Origin: Gemmatimonadetes bacterium SCN 70-22
Lineage (GTDB): Bacteria > Gemmatimonadota > Gemmatimonadetes > Gemmatimonadales > Gemmatimonadaceae
Length of the DNA: 64,000 nt
Assembly (NCBI GenBank): GCA_001724275.1
Contig: MEDZ01000008.1
Span: 26,260-90,259 of the forward strand
Direction of reading: 5' to 3'
A model generated the notes under the pieces. The model saw only the letters and a list, made by a program, of their open reading frames with translations. It had not been told where the DNA came from and did no database searches. Positions 8,966-16,341 of this stretch are shown in pieces (position 1 is the stretch's first letter; the number at the start of each line of letters is the position of its first letter). A program made the position numbers and the translations under genes.

Positions 8966-9563
8966 GATGCGCGGGGGAACGGCGCGATGGCTCGGGGCGT
9001 CGGTACCGATCGACGAGGAAGCGAAGCGGGGACGAAGCGGGGGTGGAGCGGGGGAGGCCGGCCCCGGCGCCGATGCAACCATCGCCCGGCGATGGGAATG
9101 TCGTGCCTCCCACACGCGCGCGCTGTGCGCTGCATCGCAATCGAGTTTGCAGCTGACGGATGCAGGCACCACGCATCATCCACGACTCGCGGCACCGTTA
9201 GGCCGTCACGCGAGTTCATGAACCGTTCATCTTTTCGGGCCGCCATTGCTCGTTCTGCAACCGACATCACACGAGGCGTGGGCGCTTCGTCGCGGGGGGC
9301 GTACCCGGCCAGGTGGGGCGACGGCCACGGCCGCTCGAACACCGCAACCACCCCATCGCCGCCAGACGCCGCGGGGCGCCCCGGGAAGACCGCGGAAGGC
9401 GACCGCGGAAGGCGACGGCGTCAGACGACCGGCCGGGGGGCGGCCGCCACCGTGATCGGTCCGATGAGTGACCCCCAACGCAGTCGCCTCTTTCGGTGCC
9501 TGTCACCGGACGTTCATACTTGCCCCCTTACGTTCCATATCATCCGTCGACTGGAGTGCCCGC
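8966..9563. other. Divergent intergenic region between cytochrome operon and sulfatase gene
   Basis: No gene is supported in these 598 bases. The region must hold promoters for the leftward electron-transfer operon and the rightward sulfatase gene, but no clear -35/-10 pair stands out. A 13-bp unit, CGCGGAAGGCGAC, occurs twice in tandem at 9391-9416. Confidence 0.5.
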
Positions 9564-9566
9564 TTG
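9553..9566 (+). promoter_or_regulatory. Ribosome-binding site that supports a TTG start for the sulfatase
   Basis: GGAG at 9553-9556 lies 7 bases before a TTG at 9564-9566. No ATG occurs in a suitable place: upstream ATGs give a Ser/Arg-rich leader without a membrane segment, and the next internal ATG falls inside the second membrane helix. Confidence 0.5.
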
Positions 9567-11594
9567 GCGAGTGCTATCCCCCCGGAAGTTCCCCCCCCTG
9601 CCTCGCCGCCATCCCCGCGCCTTCGCCTGGGGAGGTTCTCGCTCGCGGCCCTCCTCGTCGCCGTCCTCCTGGCGGTCGCGTTCGTCACGCGTGTCGCGCT
9701 CCTCGCGTACGCCTGGCGCGACCTCGACGCCGGGGCGTGGGGCATCGTCCGCGCGGTCCTGGTCGGGATGGTCTTCGACCTCCAGGCGTCACTCTGGCTC
9801 GCCGCCCCCCTCGTCGTGGTCCTCGCCCTCCTCCCCGATCGCTGGTTCCGGCGGCGCGCCGTGCGCGGCTGGATGCGCGGGTGGCTCTTCACGCTCTTCG
9901 CCCTCTCGGCCTTCGTCGTCGCCGCCGAGCTGCTCTTCTTCGACGAGTTCAACGGGCGCTTCAACTTCGTCGCGGTCGACTACCTCATCTATCCCACCGA
10001 GGTCGTCACCAACCTGTGGGAGAGCTATCCCCTCCCGGCCATCCTCCTGGCCGTGGGAGGCGCCGGCGCGCTCGGGCTGTGGCTCGCGCGGCACCGCGTC
10101 GCGCAGGCCCTGGCGGCCGCCACGACGGCATCACGCCGCCTGGCGACGCTCGCGCTGTACGGAGTCTCGTTAGGCACGCTGACCCTCGGGACCTCGCCCG
10201 CGCTCGCCCACGTCTCCGACGACCGCACGCTCAACGAGATCGCCCTCAACGGCTACTACTCCTTCTGGATGGCCTTCCTTGGCCAGGACGCCCCGTACGA
10301 AGGGCTCTACGCCACACGCTCGCCGGGAGAGGAGGCGGCGCGCCTGCGCACCCTCCTCGCGGAGCCGGAAGCGACGCGCAGCGAGTGGAACCCGGAGCGC
10401 CCGACCGAGCGCGAAATCACGGCCCCCACCCCGCCGGTCCGCCGCAACGTCGTCGTCGTCCTCGAGGAGAGCCTCGGCTCCATCTTCCTCGCCTCGCTGC
10501 ACCCCCGCGGCGACACCGTCCTCACCCCGCGGTTCGACTCGCTCATCGCCGAGGGGACCGTCCTCGCCAACGCCTATTCCACGGGGAACCGGACGATTCG
10601 CGCGCTCGAGGCCACCACCTCCTCGCTCCCCCCGCTCCCCGGGGTCTCCATCGTCAGGCGTTCCGCATCCCACGGACTCTTCACCCTCCCCGCCGTCCTG
10701 GCGGAGCGCGGTTACTCCACGTCGTTCATCTATGGCGGGCGCGCCATGTTCGACGGGATGGGCGAGTACATGCGCAACAACGGGATGCAGCTCATCATCG
10801 AGCAGAAGGACTACCCCAGCGACGCCTTCGCCAACGCGTGGGGGGTGGCCGACGAGTACATCTTCGACAAGGCGCTGGCCACGTACGACTCGCTCCACGC
10901 CGCCGGTCGTCCGTTCTACTCCCTCGTCCTCTCCGTCTCCAACCACAAGCCCTACTCGTTCCCCGCGGGGCGCATCGCCGCCGACCCCAACGCCCGCAAG
11001 CGGACCAACGCCGTGATGTATGCCGACTGGGCGCTCGGCCGCTTCGTGCGCATGGCGCGGGCGCATCCGTGGTTCGACAGCACGCTCTTCGTGCTGATGG
11101 GCGATCACGGGGCGCGCGTGTACGGCGCCTCCGAGATCCCGCTTCCCAGCTACGAGGTCCCCATCCTCTTCTACGCGCCGGGGTTCATCGAGCCCGGGAA
11201 GCGCATCGAGACGCTGGCCTCGTCGCTCGACATCCCCGCGACCATCATGGCGCGCCTGGGGATGTCGTACGACTCGAAGTGGTTCGGGCACGACGTCTTC
11301 ACCATCCCCCCCGAGCAGGGGCGCGCCCTGATGACCCACAATTCGAGCATCGCCCTCATGCGCGGCGACCGCGTCGCGGTGCTCGGGCTCAAGGGGGCGA
11401 CCGACGTCTACCAGTACGATCGCCCGGCGAAGCGCCTGCGCCGCATCGCATCTCCCGACTCGGCCGGGCGCGCGCTCGTGGAAGACGCCATTGCCTATTT
11501 CCATACGGCCGACCGGCTGTATCGGTCGGGGGCCTACGCGATGGATCGAGTCCCTGCACCTGGCGGGGCGGCGGTTGGGGGGCAGGGGCACTAG
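9564..11594 (+). CDS. LtaS/MdoB-family membrane sulfatase-fold phosphoglycerol transferase
   Basis: This protein of about 676 residues has about five N-terminal membrane helices (LAALLVAVLLAVAFVTRVAL, ASLWLAAPLVVVLALL and others). A large extracytoplasmic alkaline-phosphatase-fold domain follows. Recognisable elements are the VVVVLEESLGS strand with the metal-binding Glu, the nucleophile region (AYSTGNRTIRALEA), the YGG.AMFDGM segment, and the distal metal site LFVLMGDHGARV. This order matches LtaS-type lipoteichoic acid synthases and OpgB/MdoB phosphoglycerol transferases, which move glycerol phosphate from phosphatidylglycerol onto polymers. In a diderm it more likely decorates periplasmic or envelope glycans. 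Substrate is not determinable. TTG 9564 is the best start because of the preceding GGAG. Confidence 0.8.
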   Translation: MASAIPPEVPPPASPPSPRLRLGRFSLAALLVAVLLAVAFVTRVALLAYAWRDLDAGAWGIVRAVLVGMVFDLQASLWLAAPLVVVLALLPDRWFRRRAVRGWMRGWLFTLFALSAFVVAAELLFFDEFNGRFNFVAVDYLIYPTEVVTNLWESYPLPAILLAVGGAGALGLWLARHRVAQALAAATTASRRLATLALYGVSLGTLTLGTSPALAHVSDDRTLNEIALNGYYSFWMAFLGQDAPYEGLYATRSPGEEAARLRTLLAEPEATRSEWNPERPTEREITAPTPPVRRNVVVVLEESLGSIFLASLHPRGDTVLTPRFDSLIAEGTVLANAYSTGNRTIRALEATTSSLPPLPGVSIVRRSASHGLFTLPAVLAERGYSTSFIYGGRAMFDGMGEYMRNNGMQLIIEQKDYPSDAFANAWGVADEYIFDKALATYDSLHAAGRPFYSLVLSVSNHKPYSFPAGRIAADPNARKRTNAVMYADWALGRFVRMARAHPWFDSTLFVLMGDHGARVYGASEIPLPSYEVPILFYAPGFIEPGKRIETLASSLDIPATIMARLGMSYDSKWFGHDVFTIPPEQGRALMTHNSSIALMRGDRVAVLGLKGATDVYQYDRPAKRLRRIASPDSAGRALVEDAIAYFHTADRLYRSGAYAMDRVPAPGGAAVGGQGH

Positions 11595-11651
11595 GCGCCG
11601 TCCGTCGCACGCCGTTCGGCCACGTTCAACTCCAGCACGAGGCAGTGATCC

Positions 11652-12062
11652 ATGCGCACCGGGGCATTCGCGGCATGCGTAGCACTCGCGGCGGCGGCCG
11701 CGTTCTTCGTGATGCAGGACGCGCCGCGCCAGGCGGCGCTCGTCATCGGCTGTGCGATCGTCGCCGTGGCGGTCCCCTGCATGTTCATTGCCCGGCGCCA
11801 GCTCGGGGAGGCCTTCTCGGTGAACCCGCGCGCCACGGTGCTCGTGACGCACGGCTTCTACGCGCGGATCCCGCACCCGATGTACTTCTTCCTCGACCTC
11901 TCCCTCCTGGGGCTGATCATCGCCTTGCGCCAGCCGTGGCTCCTGATCGCATGGGGCGCCTTCGTGACCGTGCAAGCGACGCAGTCACGCCGCGAATACC
12001 GGGTCCTCGAGGCGGCGTTCGGCGACGAGTATCGCGAGTATCGGCGCCGCACCTGGTGGTAG
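11652..12062 (+). CDS. ICMT/PEMT-like membrane methyltransferase
   Basis: The 136-residue integral membrane protein has about four hydrophobic segments. It carries the hallmark C-terminal motif of the isoprenylcysteine carboxyl methyltransferase/phospholipid methyltransferase superfamily: HGFYARIPHPMYFF (the G-Y-x-x-x-R-H-P-x-Y type element, with Ile-Pro-His-Pro here) followed by E-x-x-L-x-x-x-FGDEYREYRRRTWW. These proteins bind S-adenosylmethionine at the membrane surface and methylate a lipid or prenyl-like group. It follows the sulfatase by 57 bp on the same strand. The substrate is unknown. Confidence 0.7.
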   Translation: MRTGAFAACVALAAAAAFFVMQDAPRQAALVIGCAIVAVAVPCMFIARRQLGEAFSVNPRATVLVTHGFYARIPHPMYFFLDLSLLGLIIALRQPWLLIAWGAFVTVQATQSRREYRVLEAAFGDEYREYRRRTWW

Positions 12063-12118
12063 CGTCGGCGCGGCGCACGATTGCGCGACCGGCAAGAGCG
12101 CGCTAGCTCACGGAGCAT

Positions 12119-12607
12119 ATGCGATCCCTCGCCCTCCACCTCCTCGCCCTCGCCACCATGGCGGTGGCGCTCCCCGCCCAGCCGCCGGCGCTCGAGATCC
12201 AGCTCCCGGGGCAGCGCACCGTCTCCATCGCGCAGGCGCGGCTCCGCACGCTTGCCGGCGACACGGTGCGACTGGTCCCGCACCATGGAGAGCCCACGCT
12301 CTACCGGGCCACATCGCTTGCCACGGTCATGGCCGCCGTCGGGCTCCCGCTCGACTCCCTGCGCGTGGGGCGCAAAGCGTGGACCATCATCGCCGAGGCG
12401 CGCGACGGCTATCGCGTGGTCTTCTCCGTCGCCGAGCTCGATCCCAAGCTCGGCCCGTCGCGCGTGTGGCTGGCCTACGAGACGACCAGCGGACCGATCG
12501 CCGCTGCGGAGGCACCATATCGCCTCATCGTCCCGACCGACGCACGACTGGCGCGGTCGATTCACCAGCTCGTGCGGCTGAGAGTAGTGGACGCGGCAGG
12601 AGGGTAG
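12119..12607 (+). CDS. Secreted molybdopterin-fold protein without the metal-binding Cys
   Basis: The 162-residue protein has a signal peptide ending VALPAQ. The rest matches the small oxidoreductase molybdopterin-binding (sulfite-oxidase-like) fold: DGYRVVFSVAELDPKLG, VWLAYETTSGPI, then PYRLIVPTDARLARSI and a closing L-x-R-L-R-V-V strand. Active members ligate molybdenum through a conserved Cys. This protein contains no Cys at all, so it may bind no Mo or only a ligand. Such stand-alone versions are common in soil bacteria and have no settled role. Confidence 0.6.
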   Translation: MRSLALHLLALATMAVALPAQPPALEIQLPGQRTVSIAQARLRTLAGDTVRLVPHHGEPTLYRATSLATVMAAVGLPLDSLRVGRKAWTIIAEARDGYRVVFSVAELDPKLGPSRVWLAYETTSGPIAAAEAPYRLIVPTDARLARSIHQLVRLRVVDAAGG

Positions 12608-12658
12608 GCGCGCGACTGGGACGTGACCGGGGCTGCGGTGTGCGGGTAGATTTCCCGC

Positions 12659-12907
12659 ATGTCCTGGCCCCGCCTCGTTTTCCAGCTCACGCTCGCCGCC
12701 CTGCGCCACCCGCCGCTGGCGGTTGACCTCCTGCGCGTGGCGTGGCGCTTCCGGGCAGACGGGTGGTACGCGCGCTTTCCCTTCCTCCCCCTCCCGTCGC
12801 GGGCGTACGTACGCTGGCGCATGCACACCGCCTACGGCGACCCCGACGCCGTCCCACCCGCCGGCGACATCATCCGCTACGCCCGCTGGGTCGGCACGCA
12901 GCCATGA
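12659..12907 (+). CDS. Small conserved protein of unknown function, coupled to queG
   Basis: The 82-residue basic protein (MSWPRLVFQLTLAALRHPPL...) is rich in Arg, Trp and Pro, with a weakly amphipathic N-terminus. Its TGA overlaps the queG ATG (ATGA at 12904-12907), which supports that it is translated. A 6-bp inverted repeat (TGCGGG-N7-CCCGCA) lies immediately before and into its start codon and could form a hairpin that limits initiation. No domain is recognised. Confidence 0.6.
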   Translation: MSWPRLVFQLTLAALRHPPLAVDLLRVAWRFRADGWYARFPFLPLPSRAYVRWRMHTAYGDPDAVPPAGDIIRYARWVGTQP

Positions 12908-14067
12908 GCGACCCGGCGCCCGCTCCCGGCGCGGCGACGGCGCCCGACCTCCCGCTCGAGCGGCGCATCGAGCGACAGGCGTATGCGCTCGGCTTCGACC
13001 TCGTCGGGATCGCCAGGCTGGGGGAGGTGGAGACGGCCGGGTACTACGACGAGTGGGTGGCGCGTGGGTGCGAGGGGGAGATGGGATACATGGCGCGCGA
13101 CGCGCACTTGCGCCACGATACCCGCCTTCCGCACCCCGGCGCCGTGAGCGCGATCGTCGTCGGGATGGACTACGGCGGCGGCGAGCCGCCGGGCCCCGTC
13201 GCTCGTTATGCACGAGGCGACGACTATCACGACCTGATGAAGGAGCGGCTGCGCGCCCTCCACGCCTGGCTCGCCACGGCGCTCGGCCGTGAGGTGGATG
13301 CGCGCCCCTACGTCGACACCGCTCCCATCCTGGAGCGCGACCTGGCGCGGCGCGCGGGGCTCGGGTGGTTCGGGAAGAACACGAACCTCATCAATCCCCA
13401 GCGCGGATCGTTCTTCTTCATCGGGTCGCTGTTCGTGGCGCTCGAGTTGCAGCCGAGCGCGCCGTTCGAGGCCGACCGGTGCGGGAACTGCACGCGGTGC
13501 CTCGACGCCTGTCCGACCGATGCCTTCGACGGTCCGCGGCAGCTCGATGCGCGCAAGTGCATCTCGTACCTCACCATCGAGCACCGGGGGGAGATCCCCG
13601 AGGCCTTGCGACCGTTGCTGGGGGAGCTGCTGTACGGGTGCGACATCTGCCAGGAGGTGTGCCCGTATAACCATAAATTCGCGAAGGAACTATCCGAGCC
13701 CGCGTTCGCGGCACGCCCCGCGCTGTCGGGCAAGGACGCGAGGTCGCTCGCGCGCGAGCTGCTGGCCATGTCGCAACCCGAGTTCTCCGCCGCCTTCAAG
13801 GGCTCGCCCATGAAGCGCGCCAAGCTCCGCGGGTTGAAGCGCAACTCCGCCGTGGTGCTCGGCAACGCCGGGTCTCCAGACGACGTGGCGGCGCTGGCGG
13901 CGGCGCTCTCTGACGAGGAACCGCTCGTTCGTGGACACGCCGCGTGGGCGTTAGGCGCGATCGGCTCCGCCGAGGCGCTCGAGCCACTGCGGGCTCGTGC
14001 CTCGGCCGAATCGGACGCCTGGGTACTGGAGGAGCTGAACGCGGCGGTCTCCCGGCTCGGGGGCTGA
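12904..14067 (+). CDS. queG: Epoxyqueuosine reductase QueG, 3' part supplied by an integrated element
   Basis: The 387-residue enzyme reduces epoxyqueuosine to queuosine in tRNA, using cobalamin and two 4Fe-4S clusters. The ferredoxin motifs are CGNCTRCLDACPTDAF and CDICQEVCPYN; GLGWFGKNTNLI and the PYVDTAPILERDLA segment are family hallmarks. A C-terminal HEAT-like repeat (LVRGHAAWALGAIG) is typical of the longer QueG form. The serine-integrase attachment site lies in the second cluster motif, between CDIC and QEVCP (CA at 13651-13652). Everything after it, about 135 residues, is the element's copy and restores the frame. Most QueG proteins have CPWN where this has CPYN, and both displaced 3' ends at 37.0 and 42.4 kb have CPWN. 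That supports replacement. Confidence 0.93.
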   Translation: MSDPAPAPGAATAPDLPLERRIERQAYALGFDLVGIARLGEVETAGYYDEWVARGCEGEMGYMARDAHLRHDTRLPHPGAVSAIVVGMDYGGGEPPGPVARYARGDDYHDLMKERLRALHAWLATALGREVDARPYVDTAPILERDLARRAGLGWFGKNTNLINPQRGSFFFIGSLFVALELQPSAPFEADRCGNCTRCLDACPTDAFDGPRQLDARKCISYLTIEHRGEIPEALRPLLGELLYGCDICQEVCPYNHKFAKELSEPAFAARPALSGKDARSLARELLAMSQPEFSAAFKGSPMKRAKLRGLKRNSAVVLGNAGSPDDVAALAAALSDEEPLVRGHAAWALGAIGSAEALEPLRARASAESDAWVLEELNAAVSRLGG

Positions 14068-15776
14068 CTGCCTCCGAGCTCGAAGTACGCCGGCGCGTTT
14101 GGCGCGGTCCTGAGCGTGACGACCGCCGTCTTGTGGTTCGCCCGCTTCATTCCGGGCACCGGCTCGACCACGATGAGGACGTCGGCCACCCAGTAGTCGA
14201 GCAGGATGGTCCGCTCCTCCGGTCCCGCCGTCTCCCATGCATCCGCCAGGTTCCGCGACTCGTGGATGATGCTCGAGAGACGGTCCCACGCGCTCTGGCG
14301 CGACTGCGCAAAGCGCTGCGCCTCCGCCAGCTGCGCCTTGCTGGCGCCGACCTGCTGCTTGGCCGCCTTGAGCCGCTCGACGAGCGCGTCGTCGCCATCG
14401 TCGTCGTCGGACGCCACGGCCGCGGCCATGTGGGCGAGACGCTTGTACGCCGCCTCGCGCTGCGCCAGCTCCTGCTCGGCGCGCGCCACGGCGTCTTCCG
14501 CCGACTTGCGGAATTCGTCGCGCTCCAGGATGAGGTCGCGCGCCGTGGCCTCGTAGTCGGCGTTGCTGCTACGCTGCGCCACGATGAGGTCCTTGATCTT
14601 GGTCTCGAGTTCCTCGGCATCCACGTACCACGCCTTGCAGCCGGCGGCCGAGAAGCGCTCGAACCTCTCGGGGTTCATGCGCTCCTTCGGCTTCGCGTGG
14701 ACGTAGCCACGCGTTCCGCCCTGCTTCTTCGCGAGGCGGCCGCCGTTGTACTCGACACCGCAGTGTGCGCACGCTGGCTTCAGCGGAAATAGCTCCTCGT
14801 GGCGCCGCTGTCGTTCCCCATCCGCCTTCGAATGTCCACCGATTTCCTTCTCCACCTCGCGGAACAGCTCGACGTCAACCATGGGACCCCACTCCGCTCG
14901 CTCCCGGCGGCGCATGCGCTTCCCTTCCTTCTCTTCACCCAGGAACGCGATCTCTCCGACGAGCACAGGATTGCTGAGGTAGTTCCGGACGGAACGATGT
15001 CCGAGCTTGCCACCTCGCGCACCGCGCACGCCCTGCTTGTATAGCTCGGCGCCGATTCGGTCAAGGGACACACCCGCGAGATACTTCCTCGCCATCGGCT
15101 CCCAGTGCTTCAGCACCTCGTGATCGGGGATTAGGATCGTCCCTCCGCCGCCAGGCGTGGAGCGCTGCCCGTCGGCTAGTTCGCGGTCGGAGAGCGTGTC
15201 CCACCGCTTGGTACCCCACGGCGCGCTTCCGCCGACCCACCACCCCTTGCTCGCGTGGCCGATTCTGCCGCGCCGCACGCTCTTCGAGAGGTTCGCGGAG
15301 TAGAGCGCCGCGGCGTAGGCGTAGAGCGCCATGGTGATCATGTCCACCAACTGGTCGTTCGTCCGCTGCACCGTGACGAAGCAAATCCGCCAGTTGTAGC
15401 GCTCAAACTCGGAGAACACCGACTGGAAGGCCATGATGTCCGGTTGGCCGTCCTCGTCTAGCGTGCGTCCGAAGCGGCTCGGGTCATATAGCTCGACCCG
15501 TCCAGGATTCGACTTAGGCCGGGGGTTCTGACGGCAGAATTCGAGAAGGTCTTGGAACTCCGGCCGGTCGAACGAGGTGCCGGAGCAGCTGTCCTTCCAC
15601 CACCACTCGCGGCTGATCGGCCCCCAGACCTCATCGGCGGCATGCGCCTGCTGGTCGTGCGAGGCCACCTGGCGGTCCTCGCTCTCGGTGGACTTGCGCG
15701 TGTAGCGCAGGCGGTCGGGAATGATTCCGAACGCGGCAGCCAAGCGTTCGCGCCAGACGCGGAAGATCTTACTCAT
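13308..15776 (-). CDS. Large serine integrase; frame stays open antisense through queG
   Basis: The N-terminus carries the resolvase catalytic motif (LRYTRKSTESEDRQ, Ser29) with the further active-site block YDPSRFGRTLDEDG. It is followed by the recombinase domain (SLDRIGAELYKQGVRG, NPVLVGEIAFLGE), a zinc-ribbon Cys pair (CAHCGVEYNGGRL) and a long coiled coil rich in Glu, Ala and Lys. This is the domain order of phage/ICE large serine integrases. The recognisable part ends near residue 570 (VTLRTAPNAPAYFELGG). No stop follows: the frame runs antisense through queG to 13308. The last about 250 codons look like an antisense shadow, and the true end is uncertain. In the circular element the frame would pass attP and stop at 36925. 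Start overlaps the preceding small gene by 8 bp. Confidence 0.8.
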   Translation of the reverse strand: MSKIFRVWRERLAAAFGIIPDRLRYTRKSTESEDRQVASHDQQAHAADEVWGPISREWWWKDSCSGTSFDRPEFQDLLEFCRQNPRPKSNPGRVELYDPSRFGRTLDEDGQPDIMAFQSVFSEFERYNWRICFVTVQRTNDQLVDMITMALYAYAAALYSANLSKSVRRGRIGHASKGWWVGGSAPWGTKRWDTLSDRELADGQRSTPGGGGTILIPDHEVLKHWEPMARKYLAGVSLDRIGAELYKQGVRGARGGKLGHRSVRNYLSNPVLVGEIAFLGEEKEGKRMRRRERAEWGPMVDVELFREVEKEIGGHSKADGERQRRHEELFPLKPACAHCGVEYNGGRLAKKQGGTRGYVHAKPKERMNPERFERFSAAGCKAWYVDAEELETKIKDLIVAQRSSNADYEATARDLILERDEFRKSAEDAVARAEQELAQREAAYKRLAHMAAAVASDDDDGDDALVERLKAAKQQVGASKAQLAEAQRFAQSRQSAWDRLSSIIHESRNLADAWETAGPEERTILLDYWVADVLIVVEPVPGMKRANHKTAVVTLRTAPNAPAYFELGGSQPPSRETAAFSSSSTQASDSAEARARSGSSASAEPIAPNAHAACPRTSGSSSESAAASAATSSGDPALPSTTAELRFNPRSLARFMGEPLKAAENSGCDMASSSRASDLASLPDSAGRAANAGSDSSFANLWLYGHTSWQMSHPYSSSPSNGRKASGISPRCSMVRYEMHLRASSCRGPSKASVGQASRHRVQFPHRSASNGALGCNSSATNSDPMKKNDPRWGLMRFVFFPNHPSPARRARSRSRMGAVST
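13633..13672 (+). other. attL: left junction of element 1 inside queG
   Basis: CCAGGAGGTGTG (13650-13661) is the stretch shared with both right junctions. The left side is host queG (encoding CDIC). The right side, GGAGGTGTGCCCGTATAACC at 13653-13672, is the element arm; it is the inverse of the arm at 36984-37003 in 19 of 20 positions. The central dinucleotide is CA (13651-13652). Serine integrases cut at a 2-bp core flanked by inverted arms, which fits. Confidence 0.8.
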
Positions 15777-16038
15777 TCACGCTCTCCAGGAGCTTGTCGG
15801 TGATGATCTCGGCGTAACGGCGCCGACGAACGCGATTGAGGACTTCATCGCGCAGACGATTCTCCACAATGGCCGCGCGTTCCGCGAGCACGGTCGGGTT
15901 GATGAGCCGGGCGATGCGATCGGGCAGCTCGCGGGAGGCGTGGGTCGTCACCCCTCCCCGCGTCTTCCCGATGTCGCTCTTGTTCGTCGCCACGGCGTCG
16001 CCTGACCTGGTCCGCACCGAGCGAGCCGAAGTGCCCAC
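15769..16038 (-). CDS. Small basic protein coupled to the integrase
   Basis: The 89-residue protein is rich in Arg (RLINPTVLAERAAIVENRLR, RVRRRRYAEIITDKLLESVNE) and mostly helical in appearance. Its end overlaps the integrase start by 8 bp, so the two are probably co-translated. Small basic genes next to serine integrases are sometimes recombination directionality factors. Nothing in the sequence proves that here, and a simple accessory or regulatory protein is equally possible. Confidence 0.5.
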   Translation of the reverse strand: MGTSARSVRTRSGDAVATNKSDIGKTRGGVTTHASRELPDRIARLINPTVLAERAAIVENRLRDEVLNRVRRRRYAEIITDKLLESVNE

Positions 16039-16341
16039 AAGCGGTGTACAAACTCAGGGTAGGGGACTTCGCTGAGCACCCGGGAGTGTCTCCGGCCACG
16101 AGTTTGGGGGGCCTGATCTTGGCCTCTCTATCTCGCCCTTCTGTCCACACCTGAGGACAGACAGGCGCGCAGGCTGGCGCCGAGATCCCACGATTGGGCG
16201 CGGGGATACGCCCCAGTGACAGCCCAAGGGCTCAGGCGAACGGCCGGTCAGGCCCAGGTGGCCTCCTTGGCTTCGCGGTGGCGGTGTCACACCTGCGGGT
16301 AGATGCTCGAGACGCGGTCCCCCGCTGGGAGCTCGAACGAC
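16039..16341. other. Gap between AAA ATPase gene and integrase operon
   Basis: No gene is supported in these 303 bases. The region probably holds the promoter of the leftward integrase operon. A short open frame here is Pro/Arg/Gly-rich and looks like noise. Confidence 0.4.

Noticed and set aside
13308..14067. C-terminal 250 residues of the integrase frame as a genuine domain
   Set aside because: They are antisense to queG with Ser/Ala/Arg-rich shadow composition. Kept in the coordinates only because no stop is present; flagged as doubtful.
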